Source of the DNA: an uncultured Rhodoferax sp.
Lineage (GTDB): Bacteria > Pseudomonadota > Gammaproteobacteria > Burkholderiales > Burkholderiaceae_C
DNA length: 64,000 nucleotides
Reading direction: 5' to 3'
Assembly: GCF_946221635.1 (NCBI RefSeq)
Contig: NZ_CAMIHB010000003.1
Location: 62,001-126,000 of the forward strand
Under the pieces are notes generated by a model that was given only the letters and a program-made list of their open reading frames with translations, was not told the DNA's origin and searched no databases. The translations under genes and the position numbers were made by a program. Positions within the stretch are counted from its first letter, which is position 1. Each line of letters starts with the position of its first letter. Positions 44,596 through 53,095 of this stretch are shown piece after piece.

Positions 44596-46776
44596 TCAGG
44601 CGACCATGCGGGTGAGTACAAGGCATGCCAATGGCGGCAGGCTCAGCACCAGGGATTGTGCGTGCTGGTGCGCAGCGACTGCCTCGGTCGACAGCTCGCC
44701 GTTGCCCACCCCGCTACCGCCGTAGACGGCGTAATCGGTATTGATGAGTTCACGCCAGGCACCTGCCTGCGGCACGCCGATGCGGTAGCCATGGCGCGGT
44801 ACCGGCGTAAAGTTGCAGACCACCACCGCTGTGTCGCCACCAAAGCCGTAGCGCGCAAAGGCCACTACGGACTGCGCGGCGTCCTCATGCGCGATCCATC
44901 CAAAACCGCCGCTTTGCACGTCCTGCTGGTGCAGGGCCGGAAAATCGCGGTAGACACGGTTCAGGTCACGCACCAGGCGTTGCACACCTTGGTGGGCACT
45001 CTGCTGCTCCAGTGCCCAGGGCAGTTCGCCCCCATCGGCCCATTCAGTGGGCTGGGCCAGTTCGCCCCCCATGAAGAGCAGCTTCTTGCCCGGGTAGGCC
45101 CACATGAAGCCATACAGCGCGCGCAGGTTGGCAAAGCGCTGCCAGTCGTCGCCCGCCATCTTGCCCAACAGGGAACCTTTGCCGTGTACCACTTCGTCAT
45201 GCGAGAGCGGCAGCACAAAGTTCTCGGTGAAGGCGTACATCAGCCCAAAGGTGAGCTGGTTCTGGTGGTGCCGCCGGTGCACCGGGTCCAGGGCCGCGTA
45301 TTTCAGCGTGTCGTGCATCCAGCCCATGTTCCACTTGTAGTGGAAACCCAGCCCCCCGCTTTGCAGGTCGGCGCTGGGCGGCCGGCTGACGCCGGGGAAG
45401 GCCGTGGATTCCTCGGCCAGCGTGATAGCGCCGGGCCGCTCGGTGCCCACGGTGTGGTTCATGCGGCGCAGGAACTCGATGGCTTCGAGGTTCTCGCGCC
45501 CGCCGTGCTTGTTGGGAATCCACTGGCCTTCCTGGCGGCTGTAGTCGCGGTACAGCATGGAGGCCACGGCGTCCACCCGCAGACCGTCCACACCATAGCG
45601 CTCCAGCCAGTACAGCGCATTGCCGACCAGGAAGTTGCGCACTTCGGTGCGGCCAAAGTTGTAGATCAGCGTGTTCCAGTCCTGGTGAAAGCCTTCCTTG
45701 GGATCCGCGTACTCGTACAGGTGCGTGCCATCGAACTCGGCCAGGCCATGCGCATCGGAGGGAAAGTGCGCAGGCACCCAGTCCAGAATCACGCCCAGGC
45801 CCGCATCGTGCGCAGCCTCCACCAAGTACCTGAAGTCTTCCGGCGTGCCAAAGCGCGACGTGGGCGCAAACAGGCCCAGCGGCTGGTAGCCCCAGGAGCC
45901 GTCAAAAGGATGTTCACTGACGGGCAACAACTCCAGATGGGTGAACCCCATGTCCTTGGCATACGGCACCAGGGTGTCCGCCAGTTCCCGGTAGCTGAGC
46001 CAGCGCCAGCCGTCGGCCTTGCGCCAGGAGCCCAGGTGCACCTCGTAAATGCTCAGGGGTTGGCCGAAGGCATTGGCAGCGGCCCGGTCTTCGCGCATGG
46101 GCAAACGCGGGGGCAAGGGGTAGACCACGCTGGCCGTGTCGGGCCGCAACTGGGCGTGGAAGGCAAAGGGGTCGGCCTTGACGGCAATTTGCCCCGTGGC
46201 CCCCAGGATCTCAAACTTGTAGAGGTCGCCCTGCGCCACGTGGGGGATGAAGATTTCCCAGACGCCGCATTCGCGGCGCAAGCGCATGGGGTGGCGCCGG
46301 CCATCCCACTGGTTGAAGGAGCCCACCACCGAGACACGCTTGGCATTGGGCGCCCACACCGTGAAACTGGCCCCGGCCACGCCTTCCATGCTGCGCAGAT
46401 GGGCGCCCAGGCATTCAAACGGGCGCAAATGGGTACCTTCGGCCAACAGCCACAGGTCCATCTCCTGCAACACCAGGGGAAAGCGATAGGGATCCTCCAG
46501 GAGCTGCACCGGGCCTGCGGCCCAGTGGACACGCAATTGATAGGAAAAGGCGTCCTGCGCAGGAAGAACAATGCCAAACACCACCGAGCCAGCCGCACGC
46601 TGCAGCGTGGCCCGCGCTTCGCCGCTTGCCTGGTCAATCAGCTCCACCCATTCCGCACCCGGCAAAAGCGCATGCACCGCCAAGCCATCGGGGCGGCTGT
46701 GCATGCCCAGCACGCTAAAAGGATCTTGATGCTCTGCCCGCATCAGTGCGGACAGGTCGTGGTCTTGCAGCGTCAT
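44596..46776 (-). CDS. glgB: 1,4-alpha-glucan branching enzyme
   Basis: A 726-residue GH13 branching enzyme that makes alpha-1,6 branches. It has DPFSVLGMH near the N-terminus, a CBM48 domain, then catalytic motifs DWVPAHFPSD, GVDGLRVDAVASMLYRDY (nucleophile Asp), LAEESTAFP (acid Glu) and LSHDEVVHG. ATG 46776 gives an N-terminus like that of E. coli GlgB; ATG 46842 and ATG 46800 are open in frame upstream. First gene of the glgBX-pgm-glgCAP operon; the promoter should lie in the 190 bases up to the ygiQ-like gene, where I see only two inverted repeats. Confidence 0.95.
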   Translation of the reverse strand: MTLQDHDLSALMRAEHQDPFSVLGMHSRPDGLAVHALLPGAEWVELIDQASGEARATLQRAAGSVVFGIVLPAQDAFSYQLRVHWAAGPVQLLEDPYRFPLVLQEMDLWLLAEGTHLRPFECLGAHLRSMEGVAGASFTVWAPNAKRVSVVGSFNQWDGRRHPMRLRRECGVWEIFIPHVAQGDLYKFEILGATGQIAVKADPFAFHAQLRPDTASVVYPLPPRLPMREDRAAANAFGQPLSIYEVHLGSWRKADGWRWLSYRELADTLVPYAKDMGFTHLELLPVSEHPFDGSWGYQPLGLFAPTSRFGTPEDFRYLVEAAHDAGLGVILDWVPAHFPSDAHGLAEFDGTHLYEYADPKEGFHQDWNTLIYNFGRTEVRNFLVGNALYWLERYGVDGLRVDAVASMLYRDYSRQEGQWIPNKHGGRENLEAIEFLRRMNHTVGTERPGAITLAEESTAFPGVSRPPSADLQSGGLGFHYKWNMGWMHDTLKYAALDPVHRRHHQNQLTFGLMYAFTENFVLPLSHDEVVHGKGSLLGKMAGDDWQRFANLRALYGFMWAYPGKKLLFMGGELAQPTEWADGGELPWALEQQSAHQGVQRLVRDLNRVYRDFPALHQQDVQSGGFGWIAHEDAAQSVVAFARYGFGGDTAVVVCNFTPVPRHGYRIGVPQAGAWRELINTDYAVYGGSGVGNGELSTEAVAAHQHAQSLVLSLPPLACLVLTRMVA

Positions 46777-46896
46777 GGTATGGCGACGCCCCTTTGGCAT
46801 GCGGGCGTTTGTCTCTTGTGTTGACGAACAGTCGTGGCTCATTATCAAGGGAATTTATTTAGTCCCCTGCCTCATGGGCCTTCCAAGAGCCAATTT

Positions 46897-46949
46897 GTAA
46901 CCGCATTTGTGGGCGGTTACCGACATCGGCCTGCTTTTCTTGGCAGGCC
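46897..46949. promoter_or_regulatory. Two tandem inverted repeats between the YgiQ-type gene and glgB
   Basis: GTAACCGC (46897-46904) pairs with GCGGTTAC (46913-46920), and GGCCTGC (46928-46934) pairs with GCAGGCC (46943-46949); both stems are perfect with 8-base loops. Neither is followed by a T-run on the minus strand. They could be factor-dependent stop structures for the upstream gene or operator sites for the glycogen operon. Confidence 0.4.
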
Positions 46950-46966
46950 GTGTCCAACCGGACTAA

Positions 46967-49336
46967 TCAGCGCGGTTTGCGTAGCGGCTTGCTACCTGGC
47001 TTGGCCGTGCCGGTGACCCGTGGCGGCAAGCCGGTGTGCTGCGTCAGCAGCCGGCCTTTCACAGGCGCCGAGGCCTTGGCCGGTGCCGCAGTGGAGTTCT
47101 TCTTGCGCGCGCTCTGGTAGGTACCGTCGGTCAGCGGCTGGAAGGTGGGAATCAGATGGTGTTTGCCGTTGCCGATGAGGTCGGCCCGGCCCATGGCCTT
47201 GAGCGCCTCCCGCAGCAGAGGCCAGTTGTTGGCATCGTGGTAACGCAGAAAAGCCTTGTGCAGGCGGCGGCGCTTCTCGCCGCGCACGATGTCCACCGTC
47301 TCCTCGTCACTCTGGGCCGTGCGGTGCACGCGTTTGAGCGTATTGCGGCCGGAGTGGTACATGGCCGTGGCCGTGGCCATGGGGCTGGGGTAGAAGGTCT
47401 GCACCTGGTCAGCGCGGAAGCCGTTCTTCTTGAGCCAGATAGCCAGGTTCATCATGTCTTCATCGGTAGTGCCCGGATGGGCTGCGATGAAATAGGGAAT
47501 CAGGTATTGCTTCTTGCCCGCCTCGGCGCTGAATTTCTCGAACAGCTGCTTGAAGCGGTCATAGGAGCCAATGCCGGGCTTCATCATCTTGGACAGCGGA
47601 CCCTGCTCGGTGTGCTCGGGTGCGATCTTCAGGTAGCCGCCCACGTGGTGCTGCACCAGTTCCTTCACATACTCAGGACTCTTGACCGCCAGGTCGTAGC
47701 GCAGGCCGGAGCCGATCAGGATTTTCTTGATGCCCTTGAGCGCCCGCGCGCGGCGGTAGATCTTGATCAGCGGACCATGGTCCGTCGTCAGGTTCTGGCA
47801 GATGCCGGGGAATACGCAGCTGGGCTTGCGGCAGGCCGCCTCGATCTCGGGGCTGCGGCAGCCCAGGCGGTACATATTGGCCGTGGGACCGCCCAGATCG
47901 GAAATGGTGCCGGTGAAGCCCTTGACCTTGTCACGGATGTCTTCCACTTCCTTGATGATGGATTCTTCCGAGCGGCTCTGGATGATGCGGCCTTCGTGCT
48001 CGGTGATGGAGCAAAAGGTACAGCCGCCAAAACAGCCGCGCATGATATTGACCGAGAAGCGGATCATCTCCCAGGCCGGAATCTTGGTGGCACCGTCGTG
48101 GCTGCCGTTCTCGTCCGCATAGCTGGGGTGCGGGCTGCGGGCGTAAGGCAGATCAAACACCATGTCCATCTCCGCCGTGGTGAGCGGAATGGGAGGCGGG
48201 TTGATCCAGACGTCGCGCGCCGTGGCGCCCTCCCCGTGCGCCTGCACCAGCGCGCGGGCATTGCCGGGGTTGGTCTCCAGGTGCAGCACGCGGTTGGCGT
48301 GGGCATAGAGGATGGGGTCGCTCTTGACCTGCTCGTAGCTGGGCAGCCGAATGACCGAGCGCTCGCGCGGCGGCACCTTGTACTTGCCCAGGCCGTGCAA
48401 TGCGGGGTTGGGCACAAAATTCAAGGGTTTTGTGCCGCTAGCCCGCATAGCCTCTGCGCGAGCAGCTCCTTCTTTTGTAGCATCCTCTGCCACCCGCTGG
48501 GCTTCGTCTTCCTTGGAACAGGTGGCGCCATTGGCGGCGGCCTGCTCCGAGGTCGTCATGTAGGGGTTGATGTGGGCTTCCACCCGGCCTGGCTCGTCCA
48601 CGGTGGTGGAGGTGATTTCAAACCAGCCTTCAGGGGACTCGCGGCGGAAGAAGGCAGTGCCCCGCACATCAGTGATCTGCTCCACGGGCTCCTTGGCAGC
48701 CAGGCGGTGCGCAATCTCCACAATGGCGCGCTCCGCGTTGCCGTACAGCAACAGGTCGCACTTGGCATCCACCACGATGCTGCGCCGCACCTTGTCGCTC
48801 CAGTAGTCATAGTGGGCGATGCGGCGCAGGCTGCCTTCAATGCCGCCCAGGATGATGGGCACGTCCTTGAAGGCCTCGCGGCAGCGCTGGCTGTAGACGA
48901 TGGCGGCGCGGTCGGGGCGCTTGCCGCCCACATCGCCCGGTGTGTAGGCGTCGTCACTGCGGATCTTGCGGTCCGCGGTGTAGCGGTTGATCATGGAATC
49001 CATGTTGCCGCTGGTCACGCCCCAAAAGAGGTTGGGCTTGCCCAGGGCCTTGAAGGCATCGGCGCTGCTCCAGTCGGGCTGGGCAATGATGCCGACGCGG
49101 AAGCCCTGGGCCTCCAGCATGCGGCCGATGACGGCCATGCCGAAGCTGGGGTGGTCCACATAGGCGTCGCCAGTGACAAGAATGATGTCGCAGCTGTCCC
49201 AACCCAGCTTGTCCATCTCGGTGCGGCTCATCGGCAGGAATGGGGCCGTGCCAAAACGGGCGGCCCAGTACTTGCGGTAGCTGGACAGCGGCTTGGCGGC
49301 GCGCGCAAAAAGGGAGACGTCGAGGGGGGCGTTCAT
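46967..49336 (-). CDS. YgiQ-family radical SAM protein
   Basis: A 789-residue UPF0313-type protein. The N-terminal part (SCDIILVTGDAYVDHPSFG) looks like a cobalamin-type Rossmann domain. The radical SAM cluster motif CxxxCxxC appears in NIMRGCFGGCTFCSITEHEGR, and a C-terminal region has FLRYHDANNWPLLREAL. The biochemical role of the family is not established. Residues about 285-303 are encoded by an in-frame copy of the dispersed repeat (48428-48483), inserted in a hydrophilic stretch just before the NFVPNPALHG segment. It is transcribed alone, divergent from the amino-acid importer. Confidence 0.92.
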   Translation of the reverse strand: MNAPLDVSLFARAAKPLSSYRKYWAARFGTAPFLPMSRTEMDKLGWDSCDIILVTGDAYVDHPSFGMAVIGRMLEAQGFRVGIIAQPDWSSADAFKALGKPNLFWGVTSGNMDSMINRYTADRKIRSDDAYTPGDVGGKRPDRAAIVYSQRCREAFKDVPIILGGIEGSLRRIAHYDYWSDKVRRSIVVDAKCDLLLYGNAERAIVEIAHRLAAKEPVEQITDVRGTAFFRRESPEGWFEITSTTVDEPGRVEAHINPYMTTSEQAAANGATCSKEDEAQRVAEDATKEGAARAEAMRASGTKPLNFVPNPALHGLGKYKVPPRERSVIRLPSYEQVKSDPILYAHANRVLHLETNPGNARALVQAHGEGATARDVWINPPPIPLTTAEMDMVFDLPYARSPHPSYADENGSHDGATKIPAWEMIRFSVNIMRGCFGGCTFCSITEHEGRIIQSRSEESIIKEVEDIRDKVKGFTGTISDLGGPTANMYRLGCRSPEIEAACRKPSCVFPGICQNLTTDHGPLIKIYRRARALKGIKKILIGSGLRYDLAVKSPEYVKELVQHHVGGYLKIAPEHTEQGPLSKMMKPGIGSYDRFKQLFEKFSAEAGKKQYLIPYFIAAHPGTTDEDMMNLAIWLKKNGFRADQVQTFYPSPMATATAMYHSGRNTLKRVHRTAQSDEETVDIVRGEKRRRLHKAFLRYHDANNWPLLREALKAMGRADLIGNGKHHLIPTFQPLTDGTYQSARKKNSTAAPAKASAPVKGRLLTQHTGLPPRVTGTAKPGSKPLRKPR
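48428..48483 (-). repeat. Dispersed 'ATAGCTGC' repeat, copy 4, in frame inside the YgiQ-type gene
   Basis: On the minus strand it reads TGCTACAAAAGAAGGAGCTG followed by CTCGCGCAGAGGC and GCGGGCTAGCGGC. This is a diverged version of the copy at 14567-14623, including the shared GCTGCTCGCGCAG core. It is translated without a stop as part of the YgiQ-type protein. Confidence 0.65.
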
Positions 49337-49566
49337 GGGGGATTCGGGGTAACCCTAGAGTGTAAGGTTTTGTGCTCCCGCACGCACTCTCAAGGGACAA
49401 GCGGCGCAAAGGGTGGAAGCGCATTCGGAACTTTGCGAGCCGTTCGCCAGCGGAAAGCGCGAAATGCCCGCAAATCCACGGTAAAAACCCCAATGCACTG
49501 GCTTGGGGCGGCATCAAATTTGCTCTGCTTAACCCGTAGAATGATTTTTCTTACATTTTCTCAACC

Positions 49567-49585
49567 GGTCGGGCACGCCCCGACC
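49567..49585. promoter_or_regulatory. Leader hairpin ahead of aotJ
   Basis: GGTCGGG (49567-49573) and CCCGACC (49579-49585) form a perfect 7-base stem with a 5-base loop, 24 bases before the aotJ-like ATG and just ahead of the AAGGA ribosome-binding sequence. It may protect the 5' end of an abundant binding-protein mRNA. The rest of the 273-base interval 49337-49609 shows nothing I can name. Confidence 0.4.
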
Positions 49586-49609
49586 ATTCCATTGAAGAAG
49601 GATTGATCC

Positions 49610-50455
49610 ATGAAGAAACTCCTGCTGGCACTGGCAGTGACCTCGGTTCTGGCCGCCTGCGGCAAAAAGGAAGAAGCCGCGCCCGCCGCTCCGGCTGCGC
49701 CCGCGTCGGCCCCCGCTGCCGCTGCGCCCGCGCCTGAAGCCGCCGTGCTGAAGGTCGCCATCGACCCCACCTACGAACCCTTCACCTTCAAGTCCGCCGA
49801 CGGCAAGCCTACGGGTTTTGACGTGGACATCGCCAGCGCCCTGTGCGAGCAGATCAAACGCAAGTGCGAATTCGTGGAACAGGTCTGGGACAGCATGATC
49901 CCCGGCCTGAACGCCAAGAAGTACGACGTCATCATCTCCTCCATGTCCATCACCGATGAACGCCTGAAGGAAGTGGACTTCACCGACAAGTACTACAACA
50001 CCCCCAGCCGCATCGTGCTGAAGAAGACCGTGAAGTACACCGACCCCGCCTCCATCAAGGGCAAGAAAATCGGCGTGCTCAAGGGCTCCACCCAGGAGAA
50101 GTACGCACTGGGCGAACTCAAGCCCGCAGGCGTGGTGGTGAACTCCTACGAAGCCCAGGACCAGGTCTACCTGGACATCAAGTCCGGCCGTCTAGACGGC
50201 ACCGTGGCGGACTTCATGGAAGTCACGGGCGGCTTCTTGTCCAAGCCCGAAGGCGCGAACTACCAGCTGGTGGGCCCCGACCTGAAGGAACCCAAGTACT
50301 ACGGCTATGGCGCCGGCATCGCCCTGCGCAAGGGTGAGGACAAGCTCAAGGCCGAGCTGAACGATGCCATCAAGGCTATCCGTGGCAACGGCACCTACAA
50401 GACACTGAACGACAAGTACTTCGCGAAGTTCAACATCGACGTCTACGGCGAATAA
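49610..50455 (+). CDS. aotJ: Basic amino acid ABC transporter binding lipoprotein (AotJ/HisJ-like)
   Basis: A 281-residue family-3 binding protein. The N-terminus MKKLLLALAVTSVLAACGKK has a lipobox LAAC (Cys17), so it is probably a lipoprotein, followed by an Ala/Pro linker of about 25 residues. The ligand domain contains KVAIDPTYEPFTFKSADG, GFDVDIASALCEQIKRKCEFV, IISSMSITDERLKEVDFTDKYY and GVLKGSTQEKYA, typical of Arg/Lys/His/ornithine binders. It is the first gene of a cluster whose order matches aotJQMOP of Pseudomonas. A strong attenuator-like hairpin follows its stop. The symbol is transferred by gene order and family. Confidence 0.9.
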   Translation: MKKLLLALAVTSVLAACGKKEEAAPAAPAAPASAPAAAAPAPEAAVLKVAIDPTYEPFTFKSADGKPTGFDVDIASALCEQIKRKCEFVEQVWDSMIPGLNAKKYDVIISSMSITDERLKEVDFTDKYYNTPSRIVLKKTVKYTDPASIKGKKIGVLKGSTQEKYALGELKPAGVVVNSYEAQDQVYLDIKSGRLDGTVADFMEVTGGFLSKPEGANYQLVGPDLKEPKYYGYGAGIALRKGEDKLKAELNDAIKAIRGNGTYKTLNDKYFAKFNIDVYGE

Positions 50456-50474
50456 GCCCTGTAAACGTGCATGC

Positions 50475-50508
50475 AACGGGGCGCCACCATGCGCCCCGTT
50501 GTTGTTAG
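50475..50508 (+). terminator. Attenuator-like hairpin between aotJ and aotQ
   Basis: AACGGGGCGC (50475-50484) pairs perfectly with GCGCCCCGTT (50491-50500) over a 6-base loop and is followed by a T-rich GTTGTTAGTT. It lies 20 bases after the aotJ stop. It probably stops part of transcription so that binding protein exceeds permease. Confidence 0.65.
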
Positions 50509-50526
50509 TTGCCTTTCAAGCCCTCC

Positions 50527-51213
50527 ATGAACGCTTATTACGTTGCCATCTTGCAAGGCTCGGTGCTCACCATAGGGGTGTCCCTGTGTGCACTGCTGGT
50601 CTCCATTCTGCTGGGCCTGCTGGGCGCCAGCGCCAAACTCTCGGGTCGCCCCATCATTGGTTCGGTCGCTGCGGCCTATACCACCGTCATCCGCGGCGTA
50701 CCTGACCTGGTGGTCATGCTGCTGGTGTTCTACGGCGGCACCATCGGACTCAACCATCTGCTCGAACTCGCTGGCAGCAAGGCCACCGTCGACATCAACC
50801 CCTTTCTGGCCGGCGTGCTGACGTTGGGTTTCATTTATGGTGCCTATATGACGGAAACCTTCCGCGGTGCCATCCTCTCCATTCCCAAAGGCCAGATGGA
50901 GGCTGCCGTGGCCTACGGCATGCGCCCGCTGCAGGCCTTTGTGCGCATCACCCTGCCCCAGATGGTGCGCTACGCCCTGCCCGGTTTCACCAACAACTGG
51001 CTGGTGCTGATCAAATCCACGGCCCTGGTGAGTTTGATCGGTCTCAAGGAAATGACCTACCTCTCCAAACAGGCCAGCGCCGCCACGCGCTCGCCGTTTG
51101 CGTTTTTTCTGTTCACCGCCGCCTTGTTCCTGATCTACACCACCATCTCGCTGTATGCACTGCGCAAGCTCAATGCCCGCTACAGCCTGGGCACCAAGCG
51201 GGGTGAGCTATGA
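50527..51213 (+). CDS. aotQ: Amino acid ABC transporter permease (AotQ/HisQ-like)
   Basis: A 228-residue permease of the His/Glu/Gln/Arg subfamily with about five hydrophobic helices, the family stretch VIRGVPDLVVMLLVFYGG, and the EAA loop reading MEAAVAYGMRPLQAFVRITLPQ. ATG 50527 is chosen over an upstream in-frame TTG. Its stop overlaps the next start (ATGA), coupling the two permease halves. Confidence 0.92.
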   Translation: MNAYYVAILQGSVLTIGVSLCALLVSILLGLLGASAKLSGRPIIGSVAAAYTTVIRGVPDLVVMLLVFYGGTIGLNHLLELAGSKATVDINPFLAGVLTLGFIYGAYMTETFRGAILSIPKGQMEAAVAYGMRPLQAFVRITLPQMVRYALPGFTNNWLVLIKSTALVSLIGLKEMTYLSKQASAATRSPFAFFLFTAALFLIYTTISLYALRKLNARYSLGTKRGEL

Positions 51214-51923
51214 AATGGCATGTCATTTTTGAGCCCCAGAACCTGGAGCTGTATGCCACCGGCATCCTCACCACGTTGGGGCTGTTGTTCTCCTCCCTGG
51301 GCATTGGTGCCATCCTGGCCTTGATCTTTGCCCTGCTGCTCACGGGTCCCTGGGCACCCGTGCGCTGGATTGTCGGCGCCTATACCTATGTGATCCGCGG
51401 CACCCCGCTGTTGATCCAGGTCTACCTCATCTACTACGGCCTGGGCCAATTGGAATGGATCCAGGCGCGCTGGGACGACGTATGGCCCTGGACGCATTTC
51501 AAGGAGCCTTTCTTCTGCGCCTTGCTGGCCTTCAGCCTCAACACGGCGGGCTACACAGCAGAAATGTTGGCTGGAGCGATTCGGGAGACATCCGCTGGTG
51601 AGATTGAATCGGCCCAAGCCTTTGGCATGAGCCGATTCCAGGTCATGCGCCACATCGTGTTGCCCAGTGCCATGCGTCGCACCCTGCCGGCCTATAGCAA
51701 CGAAGTGGTCATGATGCTGCAGAGCACCAGCCTGGCCAGCGCGGTGCCCAGCATGCTGGACGTCACGGCCGCCGCCAGCCGCGTCTACTCCGACTACTAC
51801 CTGCCTTTTGAAGCCTATATCGCAGCAGCCGCCATCTACTTGGTGGCCTCCTTCTGTCTGATCGGCGTGTTCAAGCTGGCCGAAAAGCAATTCCTGGCCT
51901 ATCTCGCGCCGCGCAAGCACTGA
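51210..51923 (+). CDS. aotM: Amino acid ABC transporter permease (AotM/HisM-like)
   Basis: A 237-residue second permease half: VIRGTPLLIQVYLIYYG, then the EAA loop IESAQAFGMSRFQVMRHIVLPSAMRRTLPAYSNEVVMMLQSTSL. It forms a heterodimeric channel with the preceding protein. It begins within the preceding stop codon and ends six bases before the metallocarboxypeptidase-like gene, so all are one transcript. Confidence 0.92.
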   Translation: MKWHVIFEPQNLELYATGILTTLGLLFSSLGIGAILALIFALLLTGPWAPVRWIVGAYTYVIRGTPLLIQVYLIYYGLGQLEWIQARWDDVWPWTHFKEPFFCALLAFSLNTAGYTAEMLAGAIRETSAGEIESAQAFGMSRFQVMRHIVLPSAMRRTLPAYSNEVVMMLQSTSLASAVPSMLDVTAAASRVYSDYYLPFEAYIAAAAIYLVASFCLIGVFKLAEKQFLAYLAPRKH

Positions 51924-51929
51924 CACGCC

Positions 51930-53060
51930 ATGCAACGCACCGACCACCCCCTGCTTTCCAACAGCCTGGGCAGCCAACGCAGCCTCAGCAGCTTTCATTA
52001 CGGCACGTCAGGCCAAGGCCCCAAGGTCTATATCCAGGCCAGCCTGCATGCCGAAGAGCTGCCGGGCATGCTGGTGGCCCACCACCTGCGCACCCTGCTG
52101 GATGCCGCCGATGCAGCAGGCCAGATCCGCGGTGAGGTCATCCTGGTACCTGTGGCCAACCCCATCGGACTGGCCCAGCGCGTGGACCACAAGCCCATGG
52201 GCCGCTTTGAGCTCGCCAGCAGCGAGAACTTCAACCGCCACTATCCGGACTTGGCCCGGGCCGTGTTTCCGGCGGTCAAGACCCAGATGGGCCCGGACGC
52301 CGCCGCCAACGTGGCCACCGTGCGCCGCGCCATGGGCGACTACCTGCGCCAATGGCAACCCGACACCGAGCTGCAGAGCCTGCGCCGCACGCTGCTGACG
52401 CTGGCGCACGATGCGGACTACGTGATCGACCTGCACTGCGACTGCGAAGGCGTGATGCACTTCTACACCGAAGAGCCCTGCTGGCCCCAGTTGGCACCGC
52501 TGGCGCACCTGCTGCAGGCACGTGCCGTGTTGCTGGCCAAAAACTCCGGCAGCGGCCCCTTTGACGAATGCCTCTCCGGCGCCTGGTGGCAACTGGCCGA
52601 GGCCCTGAGGGCACAAGGGATTGACGCCCCGCTTCCGCAAGGCTGCTGCAGCACTACGGTGGAGCTGCGCGGTGAAGCCGACGTCACCCACGCCTGGGCC
52701 CAGCAGGATGCGCAGGCCGTCTGGGCCTTTCTGCAACACTGTCAGGCCATCGCCTGCGCCCAGCTTCCAACCATTCCGGCCCCCGCATGCCCGGCCACGC
52801 CGCTGGCCGGTTCGGAGACGCTGCACACCCCCGTCCCCGGCGTTGTCGTGTATTGCGCCGACGTCGGTCAAACCCTGCATCGGGGCGATCTGGTCGCCGA
52901 AGTCATCGACCCGATTGCCGGCCGCGTGCACTGCGTGTTGGCCGGCGTGGACGGCGTGTTCTACGCCCGGGTCCGCGACCGCTACGCCTTATCAGGCGCC
53001 GAGATCGGCAAGATTGCCGGCGCCACCCCTTTCAGAACCGGAGAACTGCTGGGCGCCTGA
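51930..53060 (+). CDS. aotO: AotO-like succinylglutamate desuccinylase/aspartoacylase family protein
   Basis: A 376-residue M14-type zinc amidohydrolase relative. The first zinc motif is HAEELPG (H..E), and DYVIDLHCDCEGVMHFYTEE supplies the third ligand and nearby acidic residues. The C-terminus is a small beta domain (PVPGVVVYCADVGQTLHRGDLVAEVID). Relatives remove acyl groups from amino acids (AstE, aspartoacylase). In Pseudomonas the equivalent gene aotO sits at the same place between permease and ATPase and is not needed for uptake. Here the metal ligands appear intact, so an enzymatic role on an N-acyl amino acid is plausible but inferred. Confidence 0.82.
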   Translation: MQRTDHPLLSNSLGSQRSLSSFHYGTSGQGPKVYIQASLHAEELPGMLVAHHLRTLLDAADAAGQIRGEVILVPVANPIGLAQRVDHKPMGRFELASSENFNRHYPDLARAVFPAVKTQMGPDAAANVATVRRAMGDYLRQWQPDTELQSLRRTLLTLAHDADYVIDLHCDCEGVMHFYTEEPCWPQLAPLAHLLQARAVLLAKNSGSGPFDECLSGAWWQLAEALRAQGIDAPLPQGCCSTTVELRGEADVTHAWAQQDAQAVWAFLQHCQAIACAQLPTIPAPACPATPLAGSETLHTPVPGVVVYCADVGQTLHRGDLVAEVIDPIAGRVHCVLAGVDGVFYARVRDRYALSGAEIGKIAGATPFRTGELLGA

Positions 53061-53095
53061 GCGCTCCAGCTTCCTGCGCATCCACTGTTTGCACC

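Noticed and set aside
44095..46824. Plus-strand frame of 909 codons over glgX/glgB
   Set aside because: Antisense shadow of two genes with intact catalytic motifs; composition typical of an antisense frame.
47036..49606. Plus-strand frame of 856 codons over the YgiQ-type gene
   Set aside because: Shadow of the radical SAM gene, which has an intact CxxxCxxC motif on the minus strand.
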